64,000 bases of DNA from Bimastos eiseni (GCA_959347315.1 OY365811.1:28394833-28458832); one strand, 5' to 3'; shown: positions 49,663 through 61,470, counted from the stretch's first letter. Translations and numbers: made by a program. The notes: generated by a model from the letters alone, not told the origin.

Positions 49663-49758
49663 GGGGTCGTCCATAAATGACGTCACGTAATTTTGGACGA
49701 CTTTTGACCTCTGTGAGACCTTCCCTGTAGGCGCGTGACGTCATTTATGGACGGCCTC
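49663..49758. mobile_element. 96-bp MITE, PIF/Harbinger-like, with a CRE in each terminal repeat
   Basis: The ends GGGGTCGTCCATAAATGACG and (other strand) GAGGCCGTCCATAAATGACG match at all but two positions and continue into TCACG on both sides, about 25 bp in all. The flanks are TAA on the left (49660-49662) and TAA on the right (49759-49761). A three-base TWA duplication is the PIF/Harbinger hallmark. TGACGTCA sits at 49678-49685 and 49737-49744. Confidence 0.85.
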
Positions 49759-50644
49759 TAAAGAGGTTCGGCGCATGCGTACAACGCGAACGAAAACCTA
49801 GATCTGCATGTATGAATACTAAATAAGCTAACAAATAGCTGATTGAGTTAGGATGAACTAATCGTCGCCTGCAGAGGGAATTTCAATTGCTTCCCTACCT
49901 CCATAATATCTCACTGTGTACACTGGAGAAGGTAGAACTGTAGTAGAAGGAAAAGCAGTGGAAGTGGAGTGATGGGATCGGGAGGATCCGGTTCATGGGG
50001 AAGAAATGTGGGTCGGTGAAGACGTATATGACGACGAGGAAGATAAGAAGAAAGAGGACGATGAAGGGGAATTGGAAGGGGTATTTCAGTAGTGCGTTGG
50101 GCCAAACTCAAAGCCCTGTCGATGGCGACCGACCGGGTTAGACTGTCAGACCCATTGAAGACTAAGTTTTTATGTGAAGTTGCATTTGAATCATTATAAG
50201 TAGGTAGACATAATCGTGGATTGTGTGGCGTTTATTAAATTTGTAACTGTGCATTGGTAAATGTGAGCTAAACATCAGACCACCGGTGTTGTATTCTTCC
50301 GTATTCCACCGTGAAGGGGAAAGTGAAAGGGCGTGTAGTAGTATAGTCAGAAATAGAGTACAGACAAGGGGACGAGAAACGAAGGAAGTGGAGAATCAAC
50401 AGAAGGAGACTAAGGAGGAAGAATAGGAGGAGGCTGAGGAGGAGATAATTCAAACGAGAACGGAGGAGAAGTAGACCCTGGAGAAACAAAATCTCGCTTG
50501 TCAGACTAAATGAGGATGCATCGCCCTCTCTCGACTCACACTCATCGTCGTTTCACGAGAGCAGGTCAATCTCTCTGACTCGGTCTTTGCCTCTGTCTCT
50601 GTCGCTGTGTGCGTCTAATTCCTATGCGTCTTATTTGCTCTTTC

Positions 50645-50736
50645 TGTCTGCCTGACTGACTATCTGTCTGTCTGTCTATCCCTCTCTCTGTCTCTGTCTC
50701 TGTCTGTCTGTCTGTCTGTCTATCCCTCTCTCTGTC

Positions 50737-50775
<39 letters not shown>

Positions 50776-50795
50776 ATATATATATATATATATGT
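50645..50795. repeat. (CTGT)n/(CT)n/(TA)n microsatellite
   Basis: Blocks of CTGT and CTCT end in a TATATA run. Minus-strand Asp/Arg/Gln/Thr frames are artefacts. Confidence 0.9.
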
Positions 50796-50994
50796 CATCA
50801 TCATCATCTCTCTCACACACAAACACACAAGCGCTCTCTCTTTGATTTTCCCTATCCTGTCTCGCAGAATAGAACTCTGTCTGTCTGCCTGTATCTCCTT
50901 ATCTCCGCTCTCTCTCCTCTCCTCTCCTCTCCTCTCTCTCTCTCTTTCTGTGCGTGCGTGTCACCCTCGTCTATTTTCATACGTCATGTGTCTT

Positions 50995-51452
50995 TCCAAT
51001 ACTGACCAGCCAGAGCTTCATCGGCACGTTCAACCATCACCACATGACTCATATATCCTCAAATCACTGGATCGATACAAAATTTCAGAGCGAATCCTCT
51101 TCCAATTCCTATATTGCTAACCTACAACAGCTCGCGGCCCAAGTACCTTCGCCAACTCTCACCATCCAGCCAACCCGCTCTCAGATTCTCGATCCTGGTA
51201 AAACTTATCATCTCCAACCGAACCATATTCAGCGCTGCACCACCACCATTTCCGGAACGATCTGCCTCCAGAATTGCATACTCTTTTTGTTCTTCTGCCT
51301 GAGGCTCTTCTAAGAATTCTATCCCTCAGGGACCTTCACCCTTCGAGCTTCGAGCTTTCCACTCGAAGCTAAAGTCCCAGCTCATCAACAACTCTTGCGC
51401 CGATTCAAACGACACACGCCTCACCAGCTGCTTTGACCTCTTCTGTTAATCT
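50995..51452 (+). mobile_element. LINE relic: C-terminal end of a CR1/L2-type reverse transcriptase protein
   Basis: Ordered but frame-broken matches to the end of such proteins: ILKSLDRYKISERILFQFLY, where families have LKSLHWLPI..RI.FK, then NRTIFSAAPPPFPE, where they have RAFS.AAP.LWN, then FRAFHSKLKSQLINN, where they have F.S.LKT.L. At least three frame changes. A very old copy. Confidence 0.65.
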
Positions 51453-52202
51453 GGCATCCTGTGCTTGGCTTTTGAGCTTGACTTTTGAGCTGCGCTTTGG
51501 AAATTTGGAAATTACGATTACGATATCTTTTTAATCTCTTTCATTTCCTGCTTCTCCTCCTCTGCTTGCCTACATCTATTCCTCTGTTTGTCTACATCTC
51601 CTCCTCTGTCTGCCTACATATCCTCCTCTGTCTGCCTACATCTTCTTCTCTTCACCTTCTCCTTCTCCTCCTCCTCCTCCTTGTCCTCCTCCTCTTATAC
51701 TCACCCGATTTATATAATCGTGTCATCGATGTCTCCTGTGGTCTCTTTATGCGCCGCCGCCGACGACGACGGACAACGGACGACAGATACAGGACAACAA
51801 CGGACAGCAACGGACAACTCCAGAGGGTGAATCTTTCCATCTTCAAGGTCACAGTAAATCAGATCAAGGACACAGTCGCGGTCCGTCTCGTCTCCGCCTT
51901 ATTGCAACCTAAAAAGATGCATTTACATAGTGCTAGTTTTATGGTCTCCAAGGCGATGGAATCGTCGTAGAGAAAAACTGGGAAAGACTGTTAAATGATT
52001 GGTCACCGCCTCAGAAGCAGCAAAGGACATTAGGGCATACGGGTAACGAGTGCGTGGTTAGATGTTCAATAGACGGATAATATCGGATAGACGATCGACT
52101 CTGGTGGGAGGATAAATAGATAAATGAATCAATCGATCGATCAGTCAATTAAAAAAATATAATTTCTGTCATTTTCGTTATTTCTATTATTTCTGCTACT
52201 TT

Positions 52203-52300
52203 TATAACTACTACTACTACCACTACTACTACTACTTTAGACACTCTACCAACCGCTTCTACTACTTTCCCCCACTACTCCCACTACAACCACTATACTA
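52203..52300. repeat. (CTA)n-rich stretch
   Basis: CTACTACTAC units with CCACTA and TCCCAC interruptions in Shaw intron 2. Confidence 0.8.
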
Positions 52301-53384
52301 AGTTACGTTCTTAACTACTCTAACTTAACTTAACTAAGGGAAAAAAGCTCTTCATTGGTGGTTATGTAAATAAATAAACAGCTATCAGCATTTGGTTGAA
52401 GCCAACAAGTGTTAGTCCGGTGCATAGTGGGAAGGTAGTTTCGGTAGATCTAAAAACGTGATGCTGGTTACAGAGTTAAATGGGAATAATTACGGAATAT
52501 GCTGGGTAATGAATTGTGGGTGTATATACACTGATACATAAAAGTCCCAATCAGGAGATTCCGAATTTCTTCAATTCTCAATATTTTCTTGTAGTAAATT
52601 CTAGGCCAGTATAATTTGGTTTATTAACCACAAATCGTAGGCCTACTGCTCGTTTTGAGGGGTGTTCAAGTAATGTGAGTTTGCTTCATAGACTGAAGTG
52701 AGGCCAGGAGTCGAAATCCATCATTGTGTCGTTTTTGACTTTTTTATCAAATCATATTCTACAATGAATCTGCTCCAAAATACTTTTTACAGAATCTAAA
52801 TAGCTTTTATCTAACTCAAGTTACACTCGTTTGACTCTTTCATTAGAGTATTCTCGACAACTGAGAAAATCTAAGTCAAAGTTTTAGAATATTCGTGTCG
52901 TCAAGGATCTTAGCAACCATTAATTTAACTCTGCTGGGTAATAAAGGGTTATATTCTGCATCAAATAAACCAAATGGCATCAAAATCTGTTTCCTACTTT
53001 GAAAATTATGGCAGGTCAGCATATGAAATTGAGGTAGTTCACCTGTGAAAACATGCCTAGTTTAGGAATTCAAATCACAACACCACATGCATTAAAAGTC
53101 ATTTTTTCCAACTAAATATTTGAAGTCAACATTTTTTATTTCAGATATTGAAAGAAGACATACATGTGCTTATAACAATATACCATAAAACGATTTTCTG
53201 TGCTTTAACCCTCTCATCTATTTCGGCCTTTATCTCAATAACTAGAAGCCGACAAACGGCGGGTTTTGACCCATGACCTCACATTATATTACCAATGCGT
53301 TATGCAGAGGTAAATTAAGGTCTGATATAGAGCCACAAGTGCCGCAGAGCCAAAACCCTGGATGACCTAGTGATTAGTCCTATA

Positions 53385-53640
53385 GTTTTTTTCAATTCTG
53401 GATGGGGTTGCTGATAACATGGTCACACCATGTTAGAACATCACACCATGATAGGCGCTGGTCCACGTAGATTCCCAAGAACTTTGCAGAAATGACCGTG
53501 GTGATATGGGTGTTTGAAATGCGTAAGGTAGCTTGGGGGCTCAGCTGGTGATTTTCTTTGGGCTTAAAATAGGATGAAGTTGGTTTTGTTCAAATGAAAA
53601 AGCTGAGCATTAAAGTCCGATAGCAGTTGTGCATGGAAAA
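53385..53640 (-). mobile_element. LINE relic on the minus strand (reverse transcriptase thumb region)
   Basis: Read on the minus strand, LNKTNFILF is followed, after a frame change, by LRISNTHITTVISAKFLGIY and then VDQRLSW. This is the standard N..KT..LF ... L.I....I..V...KFLGI.ID..LSW order that follows the catalytic motif in LINEs. It lies only 250 bases before Shaw exon 3. Confidence 0.65.
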
Positions 53641-53891
53641 AATGGAAATGCCATCAGAACGGAGAGGTGATTCGTGGTAGAGGTAGAGATAGGTCAAGTT
53701 ACCACGTAGAAGGCCTAGAAGAGATTGTAAGTAGCATTTAAGGTAGTGGAATTCAATCTAAGAAATTGGTACGATGCAATATTGTAATAAATAGGCCCAT
53801 ACTGATTCACAGGAACTGTTCCACACTGGAACTTTACCGCCCTTGATGAATGCGCTCTTTTGAGAATAACAATTATTCCTACTGTATACAG

Positions 53892-54098
53892 GTCTCGACT
53901 CGAACGTCATCGTCAATCGTTCCGCTCATGATATTGCAACGGCTGATCGCAACCTTATAAAACGCACCAGATGCAGTAATGCTCAGATGGCGCCATCAAC
54001 CAACTTAACTGACACCGCTAAACCCCCGGTTACCACGACGGCGACGCCGGAGGCCGTCGCTATGCCAACCAACACGCTGCAGGTTAAATTGTCTTCAG
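53892..54098 (+). CDS. Shaw: Shaw/Kv3 potassium channel, exon 3 (cytoplasmic tail, symmetric 1-1 exon)
   Basis: 207 bases between a TATACAG acceptor and a CAG|GTAAGG donor. Joined in phase 1 to exon 2 it completes a Gly codon and stays open for 69 residues, starting LDSNVIVNRSAHDIATADRN, then KRTRCSNAQ, then a Thr/Pro/Ala-rich stretch (TAKPPVTTTATPEAVAMPT), ending LQVKLSS and the first base of a Gly codon. There is no membrane segment, so this is part of the cytoplasmic C-tail, which in Kv3 channels carries targeting and phosphorylation sites. I found no homology, so the call rests on splice sites, phase and lack of stops. Entering in the other frame, from the second donor of exon 2, meets TGA at 53929-53931. 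Confidence 0.7.
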
Positions 54099-55828
54099 GT
54101 AAGGATGACTCATTTGAATGATTTCTTATTTATGGGTAATTGTCCATCTGACGAGAGGATTTCTTAATAGCTTCGTCTTTCTTATTCTGTTGACATTCGA
54201 ATCTTAAAGGCAGACACTGATATGAGAAGAAAAGATACAATGGCACAGGTGCAGAGAGACAGAGATATAGAGATATATAGAGATCGAAGAAGAGAAAGAG
54301 AGAGAGACAGGCAGATACAGATACTCAGAGGTACAATCAGAAATATGAGTTTGATGTGAGATGAATCCCGTTGAGGAGATATCACAGCTAAAAGAAATGC
54401 AAACCCTTGCAGGCACGCAGCCAAACAACAGAGAGACGAACGAATAAGAACGACTGATTTATTCAAAGGTGTATATATGCATATTATATATATATTATAT
54501 ATATATTATATATATATATTGTATATATAATATGTCTCAATGGATGTTTTCAACCAGTAGACTATGTCGTGCACCTATTTTAAAATGTCGTTAGAAGAGT
54601 TGGAGCCATTCGTTGAATACGATTAAACGTTTATAGGTTTCTATCGGATAAAAGTTACGCCTATCTCCTGAGATCCGTATTTTTCTTCTCCTCTCCAATG
54701 TTTTTTGCCATCCTTTCCGCCTTAGTTTCCACCCTCCGTCCTCTTTGATTCCGCCTCCCATTTCTCCACATGTCCTCGTAGACGTAACGCGTTCTCCGAT
54801 CCTCACCTGCCTCGTCTGGCCAACTGCTGGCAGAGTCCGTTTGGAGCCGTCTTCGATAATTATAGCAATGACATGTCATCTTCTAGAGCACGGTTTCTGC
54901 ATCAGCCTTCGCCAAGCCGCCCAATGCATATGCGCTCGTTTCCGCTAAGACAATTACTGCGTAGGTTCCGCGATCCTTAATGCACAGTGAACTGAAATTG
55001 CAGCCAAAGAAAACATGAGAAGCCAGGAGCTGTCGTCAACGAGACCTACTATTTCTAAAATTTCGCACATGTCATTGTACTATTTCACAGTTAATGCATA
55101 AATTATTGAGTTTCTTACACTTCAGACGTTAGTAAAATTGTATCGTTTTCTGTGCTGTTAGATAAGTTTATTACCTACTTCTGCTCGTGTTTATTAACTT
55201 TGTCCCATGTTCTGGGCATCTTTCGTTTGCCAATTCTGGATCGTCTGTCCAATATCTACAATTGCGATTTAAGCTGAATGTTTACAACTAAGATGGCTTG
55301 TACTCTTTGATCTCTATGGTGCTGGTGATCCAGTCGCCAGCCAAAGCCATTGCTCCTTGCTGCGCCTACCCTGTTATTGTAAATCTGAAGCTCACTGCGC
55401 TGTTTCAGGTTTTCCGGACAAATCGTAGTTCCATCTCAAACCTCGTCTGGGACTTCACTATATCTCATTGTACTGATTAGTCTTATCTATAGTCTCGTTG
55501 GTCGATCCATTCTCTCTATACATTGGCATGCATATAATTATTATTATTATCAAACGGACGATTTTCTAAAGCGCCGTAACGCAGCCATGCCGCAAATTAT
55601 GTATACTCGGCCTTCTAAATCATCACCTCGTATAGTTGTCGGTTTATCAACTGGTTGGTCTTCTCTCAAGACCCATTTATAACTAATGCTTTTAATCTTA
55701 TTCAACCAGCGATTTAAAATGCCTGCATGTTTCATTCATCCCGTTTCTTAATCGCCATCAAATTTCTCCAAATTTAGATTAAAAACTTCCTATAATAACT
55801 TGCCATTGGTTTGTCTTGAACTGCGCTA

Positions 55829-55890
55829 ATGATGACGATGATGACGGTAACGATGACGACGACGACGACGACGACGATGACGATGATGAT
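55829..55890. repeat. (GATGAC/GAC)n microsatellite
   Basis: GATGATGACG followed by a run of GAC and a return to GATGAT. Confidence 0.9.
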
Positions 55891-56754
55891 GATTGCGACA
55901 ATGAAAATTATTGTTATTATTATTATAAATCACATGAAGCTTGTCGCTTTTTTATCTATTCTTGTCCAGGACTTTGAAAATCGGCTCCTTCTTCTTGTAG
56001 TGCCTTCGGTTCTGTCTCCTTTCACCTTCTCCCGACTTTTTCCGAATGAATTCCAATACTGTTTGAGTATTTAGTTTCTTCCCCATCGGAACTTACTTAT
56101 AGGTGACTTCAAGTCATACTTTACCATCACTTATAGCATGAGATTTTTATCGACAATTAGGTCTAGTGGAGTTTCAGTTGAGTGCTTTTGCAGCATAGCC
56201 TATGCCGAATGACAGGAACCGTAGAATATTAATCGGACGAAACGTGATAACTATGACGACGGAAAGTCCGGGAAAACTACTTTTACCGCTATTGTGGAAA
56301 TGCAATTGTGAATGATGATGGTTTGTTCGGTTTTCAGAAGAGAGAGCGATAAGTTTTAAGACGAGTGTAAATTCTAGTATGAGCAAGGACAGCTGGAGTA
56401 TTTAAAAAAGACCAGATAAATATATGAATTATGGCTGCATAAACGAGCGGACAAGGCGACGCGGACGCCTAGGTTTGAAAATGTGGAAAGCCAATCGGAA
56501 CATCACCAACACACCTTTCAAACCCGGTGCGCAGCCTTTGGCACGTATACGATATCCGAGTTGTACCAAAGCTGGGAAGTATATGAGGCAACCGTCTAAA
56601 ATGTTATGGGAGCAACTATACCTACTAAGGATCTCATACAGGAGCATATATAATATATATAATTATATATGCATGTATCGAATTTATATGAGAAACTGCG
56701 ATGAGAGATACAAATAGAAAAACTGCGTTAATAAACGCTATGGATGAAAGCTGA

Positions 56755-57200
56755 GGATCTGACTGTTGCATTCGATGCCATTGATCATTGCAACGCACTC
56801 CTTCGTCGCTTTGATTACTCGTCGTTCTGATGCTCGTCTTACATGGACCCTCGTGTGCAGTCAGTTCTTACAAATTAGTTCACTTTGTCGCCAACCCACT
56901 TGAACTGCTGATGTTCCGCAGAATTCTGCACTGGACATTCTCATGTTTGTATAATACCAACACTTTTGTGTTCAGTACTTGCCGCCAATTCTCTGGATTA
57001 CCGTTTGTTTGCAGGTGATAACCAACCAACTGTTCCTGTCATTCAACAGTCCTTCGATTGATCCTGCTCTCAAACTAATCGCTTCTGTTTTCACTATGAT
57101 CTCATGTTGGACGCATGAATATCAATTGGTTTCTTCTGTAGAATCTTCTAAGACCAAAATTCTTGTCCATAATTGCTTTGGTTTCCATCCGACTTGACTG
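56755..57200 (+). mobile_element. LINE relic: reverse transcriptase palm and thumb
   Basis: LTVAFDAIDHCNALLRRFDY matches motif A (AFDTIDH..LL.RL). Further on, a GDNQ remnant of the ADDTQ catalytic motif is followed by LFLSFNSPSIDPALKLIASV, then MISCW and SKTKILVHN, where families have I..W and KTE.L. Many stops and frame changes. It may be the same family as 50995-51452, which would be the next part of such a protein. Confidence 0.6.
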
Positions 57201-57318
57201 ATGAATCTCGTGTAGTATTTGTATCCCAAAGCGAGACTCGCGTACATGAACTGTGAATGTTCCATATAGTAAAAATAAGTATGTAAATGCACACGGGGTT
57301 TTCTGTATTGACCGTATA

Positions 57319-57353
<35 letters not shown>

Positions 57354-57869
57354 TCGGCCGTGCTCAGTTTTAATGAATTGATCGGGTGAGATCATTAGTC
57401 ATCTATCGTCCATTTGAGTGGACGCCACGCCAATTAAGGTCTCCGTGCAAGACCGTGGTTTTCATCGTTTATATAAGCCAAAATCGAAATGTTAACCACC
57501 ACTCACCCGCTCTCTCTAACACTAATGCGCACGAGACACAACCGCTCTGATCAAATGTAGCTACATATTACTGGCCAGCTTATCACAACGGTAGTGCACT
57601 GGCTGCGTATTGAGCAAAGAACCTGACAAATTCTCATTTAAAACCGTACAAACCGTCTTCACGAAGTACTACGTTTAAAGCTCACCGTGTTACACGGAGA
57701 CATTAATTGGTGTGGCGTCCAATCAATTGGACGATAGGTGACTCATCCGGGTTCAATGCTCGCTGCTCATATAATAATTATAGACAAATATCGTACTCGA
57801 TCTACAGCTGCCATACAGATGTTTCACGCTGTGCTTTGCTGCCCTTGCACCTCAACAGTGTTGGGCTCT

Positions 57870-59325
57870 CAGAGATGCAGACGATTCATCCCCAGATGTT
57901 TCATCAAGGGGACTGTTCATCATAGAATGTTTCATCCCCGGACGTTTGATCCCCAATAAATAATGTTTTCTTGCTTCACTATTTCGTAGCAACTCTCTCT
58001 CGTGCCATTAGCCTACTTCAACTATTAATTTCTTATCTTAGCAGTGCAACTGAAAGTTGACGCATCTCACAATTTCCTTGATGTAATTATGATATCAGTC
58101 TTAGGACTAATTAGCAGGGCAAATTGAAGTTGAGACATTGGTGATGAAATGTTCTAGGATGAAACGTCCTATGATGAACAGTCCACTCAGGGCCGGATTA
58201 GCCATAAGGCTAAAGGGGCTGAAGCCCTAAGCCACCGAATTTTGAGGGCCCCAAATATCGTTGTGAAAATTTGTTAAACTCTAATGACCGTTAAGCAACG
58301 TTTCTTCCCAACGAAGCAATGTGGTGCAACAACGCCACAGTTGCACAATAAAACAAATCCATTACTAGTAATTAAATAAAGGACACATAACAAGGAGAGT
58401 GCAGACATATAATTGAAACGCCGCCATTTTGGATTCATTCAGTCGCATAAAAACGTGATTTGCGCTTACGACAATAATTAATCAGCTTATATATCCTTCT
58501 GTTGGCGAAGCATTGTTCATTTTTTACTTACACGTATAAAATGTCATGTTTGGAATCAGGAAGTAATGCAAATTAACACCTGATATAGCCACAATTTCAG
58601 AATTGAATAAAAAAATTCTCCAAATTTTGCATGGGATTTAGGCATATACTGAACCATGTGTGGGTAAATATTCCGAGTGTGGCAACTTTCAGTTACCGCA
58701 TTATAGTTCAAAATGTGGTCATTATATTTTAAAAAGTCTCAGGAACCAGTTTATCCATAGGAGCTCAATAAGGAGGAAGATCATTTTTGACGTTGTCGAG
58801 AGTAAAAAAATCACCTCAGGGCCACAATGAGCCACGATCGTCTGGACGATTTAGCGGTAATGAGCATAGCGTCACAGTTGCTCCGTGCTCTCGACGTCAC
58901 AGCATTGATTGACGATTTTGCACATTAAAAAATCTAAGCAAGAAACATTTTATTTGAATTGGCAAGCTCTGCATGTAGGCCAATATGCACTAAAATTGAT
59001 ATGACTGGAATAGACTATAGCTTATCCACAAATGGACAGATTGTTAATTTCCAAATTTATTACATTTCAATGTAGGCCTACTGAACAATTCAACCATAAT
59101 TAGCCATTGTCAATTATGGTATAAGCCTAATGTGTACTTGTAATCGCTGTTCCGGAGTGCATGTTATTAAGCAATAATGAATAGCAGATTAGGGTTAACA
59201 TATCGCTTATGTAGGCTAAGGGGCCTCTGATATATATTAGCCCAGGGCCCCGAGTTGACTGATGCGGCCCTGAGTCCACTTGATGAAACGTCCGTGGATG
59301 AAACGTCCTAGAATCTGGCTCCTTG
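57870..59325. mobile_element. MITE with ~75-bp terminal inverted repeats, split by a later hAT insertion
   Basis: The left arm (57870-57955) and right arm (58143-58187 plus 59281-59325) are inverted copies at about 75 percent identity, sharing TTTCATCAAG, GGACTGTTCATCATAG and GTTTCATCC in order. Both arms are built from degenerate GGACGTTTCATC units. The right arm is interrupted exactly by the hAT element at 58188-59272. Without it the element is about 370 bp. The outer ends are blurred and the superfamily is unknown. Confidence 0.75.
58188..59272. mobile_element. Non-autonomous hAT transposon, 1085 bp, perfect 8-bp target-site duplication
   Basis: The left end is CAGGGCCGGATTAGCC; the right end, other strand, is CAGGGCCGCATCAGTC (12 of the first 14 bases match). 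Exact AGTCCACT duplications flank it (58180-58187, 59273-59280). The GGGGCTGAAGCCC and GGGCCCC words near the ends are typical of this hAT type. There is no transposase frame; the interior is AT-rich. Confidence 0.93.
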
Positions 59326-60218
59326 ACGTGTTGGTGGCTGACCAAAGCTTTGTCGTTTAGAGCCCAATTCCTTAATGTAGTTCAGGTCTAAATTTAAAAC
59401 ATATCCATTTCTATTCGCTCACCCACCCTAGCCTGATTTCTGGTGTCACTCGAGTGTTGAAATTCGACCATGCTTTTTCAATGGATTCCTAATTTTTAAC
59501 GTAGACAAAAAACTCCAGATTCCTGGGACTTCGGCAGTTCATTCGAACCCCCCATCGGGGGCCCATTTGTTGCACTCCAAATGCAAATTGAAATTGCAAA
59601 TTGAAATCCAAATTTAATAGTCGCTATAGTAGGAACAGAAATCAGCACTCTACCAGTCTATTATGTTAAAAACATGAAAATTAATTTTAAAAACTATCGA
59701 CTTGGTGAGCGTATTAGTTTTAACTTTAATTGCAGTATAACATATTGATTAAACATTTCTTCCTTAGTCCACTGGCTTGATATAATTCACTATTACCTTG
59801 TTATCTTGTGCTGTCAGTTCGTTGAACTCTAGCAACCGTCATGTTTAACCTTTCTCCATTTCTTTATTTCCTAAGCCACGTCTCTTAGTTCTTCCAGGTT
59901 CATTCTCTGCTTGCAGCTCAGGTTGAGTCTTTGCCTTATGATGCGATCCGCCACAGAACTTCCTTTCGGCTTTGGTGCATGGGGTTGCTTCATTAGACCC
60001 GTTGGCTCTCGACTCTCCATCTCGCTCTTTCCCAGTAATTGTTGAGTCGCTCTCCGGCCTGAGTGTTCCACCTCTGCAACTATCGGTTTTTCCATTCACT
60101 GTGACATTTAAACAAAATAGATCTAACTTACGCCGCCACACACACTCACGCACACGCAAGCACACACACACACACACACACACACTTGGAATGGTTCAGC
60201 AGTAGGCGTGGGTCTTGT

Positions 60219-60229
60219 TGGCCTAGTGG
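60219..60229 (+). promoter_or_regulatory. Isolated polymerase III A box (TGGCCTAGTGG)
   Basis: Exact A-box consensus, with GTAAATACGGCTC following as in a tRNA D-arm, but no B box within 100 bases. Probably a truncated SINE head. Confidence 0.3.
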
Positions 60230-60401
60230 TAAATACGGCTCTGCTCTTGGCACCCATCCACCTTACCCATTCCTATTCCACGCTGCATGCATTGGTTTCA
60301 TCGCTCTTATCGTTTCGCTCTCCCTCTCCTTCTGCCTCCCTCCTTGCTTCCTTCACTTTCCTTCCTTCAATCTTTACTTCCTCCGGTCCTTCCTTCCTTC
60401 C

Positions 60402-60472
60402 TTCCTCCGTCCCTTTCTTCCTCCGTCCCTTTCTTCCTCCGTCCCTTTCTTCCTCCGTCCCTTCCATCACTT
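60402..60472. repeat. 16-bp pyrimidine minisatellite, about 4 copies
   Basis: Unit CCTCCGTCCCTTTCTT. Confidence 0.85.
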
Positions 60473-60790
60473 CGTCCTTTCGTGCTTTCTTTTTCGTTCA
60501 GAGCGATGAAGATGAAAGAAGGCGCAAAAGACAAATGTCAGGATGAAGGAAAGAGCGACCCAGGCGCTGAAGCCAGATTGAAGAAGGACGGATGGATGGA
60601 AGAGAATTATGAGGAGGAGGATAAGGAAATGAAGAGTGCCGAGGAATACTCTGATAATGGGAAAAGACTCAGGCAGAAAGATGAATGGACAGGCATAGAG
60701 ACTGAGGGACGGAAAGACCACCTTACCTTTATCACCTCCATCTCCAACGCTTTACCCGTCTCTGCTTCTAATCTTAGTCTTGTTCAGGCT

Positions 60791-60909
60791 CACTCTCCAT
60801 ACCCTCTCACTCTCCATACCCTCTCACTCTCCATACCCTCTCACTCTCCATACCCTCTCACTCTCCATACCCTCTCACTCTCCATACCCTCTCACTCTCT
60901 ATGCCCTCT
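60791..60909. repeat. 17-bp minisatellite, 7 copies
   Basis: Unit CACTCTCCATACCCTCT, nearly perfect. Because 17 is not a multiple of three, the apparent 17-residue peptide repeat cycles through all frames. Confidence 0.95.
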
Positions 60910-61188
60910 CAATCTTCCTCCTACCTTTTATCTAATCCTTGCCTCGGCGTTATTTTTCAGTTTTTTAATATTCCTACTCCCTGCCGTTTCTTAGTCAATT
61001 TCTTCTTCCTCCTCCTCGTCGTCATCGTCCTCCTCCTCTTCAGCCTTTTCCATCTTCTTTTCCAGCGTCCTCCTTCTTTTCCCTCTGCTTTTTAATATCT
61101 TCCTCTTGTCCCCTGCGCTTCCTCTTCTTGCTCTTCCTACTTATCCTCATCAGTGAAATAGTCGTTTCCATGTATCTGTCTCTTGTAG

Positions 61189-61305
61189 GCCATCAAATTA
61201 CAACCATTTTATCATCTCATCAGCCAACTACGACAGCGACGACGACTTCCGCCTCTGGTTTGACGTCATCGGACGCCATCTTGAATAATGGAACCAGTTA
61301 TGCAA
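61189..61305 (+). CDS. Shaw: Shaw/Kv3 potassium channel, exon 4 (cytoplasmic tail, symmetric 1-1 exon)
   Basis: 117 bases between a pyrimidine-rich acceptor (CTGTCTCTTGTAG) and a GTAAGA donor. In phase 1 it completes Gly from exon 3, then reads HQITTILSSHQPTTTATTTS, then ASGLTSSDAILNNGTSYA, with one base left over. Ser and Thr make up nearly half of the residues. Both this exon and exon 3 are multiples of three with the same phase, so each can be skipped without changing frame. No homologue recognised. The matching phase at both ends and the two good splice sites are the support. The final coding exon is not proven in this window. Confidence 0.65.
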
Positions 61306-61415
61306 GTAAGATAACATATAACATGATCTTCATCCTAAAAAGACGCTTCACTTTGGCCACATCCAATTGGTGGCAAAGGTCAACAGAGACGTATATGTAT
61401 CCATCACGCATTCAC

Positions 61416-61416
<1 letters not shown>

Positions 61417-61470
<54 letters not shown>

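Larger units (their letters stand above)
38407..53891 (+). other. Shaw intron 2 (15.5 kb)
   Basis: Contains pyrimidine-rich sequence (38500-38800), AG-rich sequence (39180-39660), a GGA tract (39875-39975), a hAT element (40297-41072), a CT array (41262-41576), a palindrome (42437-42502), a 19-bp direct-repeat-flanked insert (43303-43537), a possible SINE (44268-44345), a 15-bp minisatellite (48682-48801), a purine tract (48890-49330), a Harbinger-like MITE (49663-49758), CTGT repeats (50645-50795) and LINE relics (50995-51452, 53385-53640). The stretches 44350-48650 and 51970-53380 show no gene. Confidence 0.88.
54099..61188 (+). other. Shaw intron 3 (7.1 kb)
   Basis: Bounded by GTAAGG and TCTCTTGTAG. 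It contains TA repeats (54476-54535), GATGAC repeats (55829-55890), a possible minus-strand LINE/SINE 3' end (55540-55740, ending in TAA repeats next to a GGCGCTTTAG word), a LINE relic (56755-57200), a nested transposon pair (57870-59325), CA repeats (60160-60185) and pyrimidine minisatellites (60402-60472, 60791-60909). Confidence 0.8.

Noticed and set aside
60287..60994. 235-codon frame
   Set aside because: Runs through two pyrimidine minisatellites and a purine-rich middle; composition explains it.
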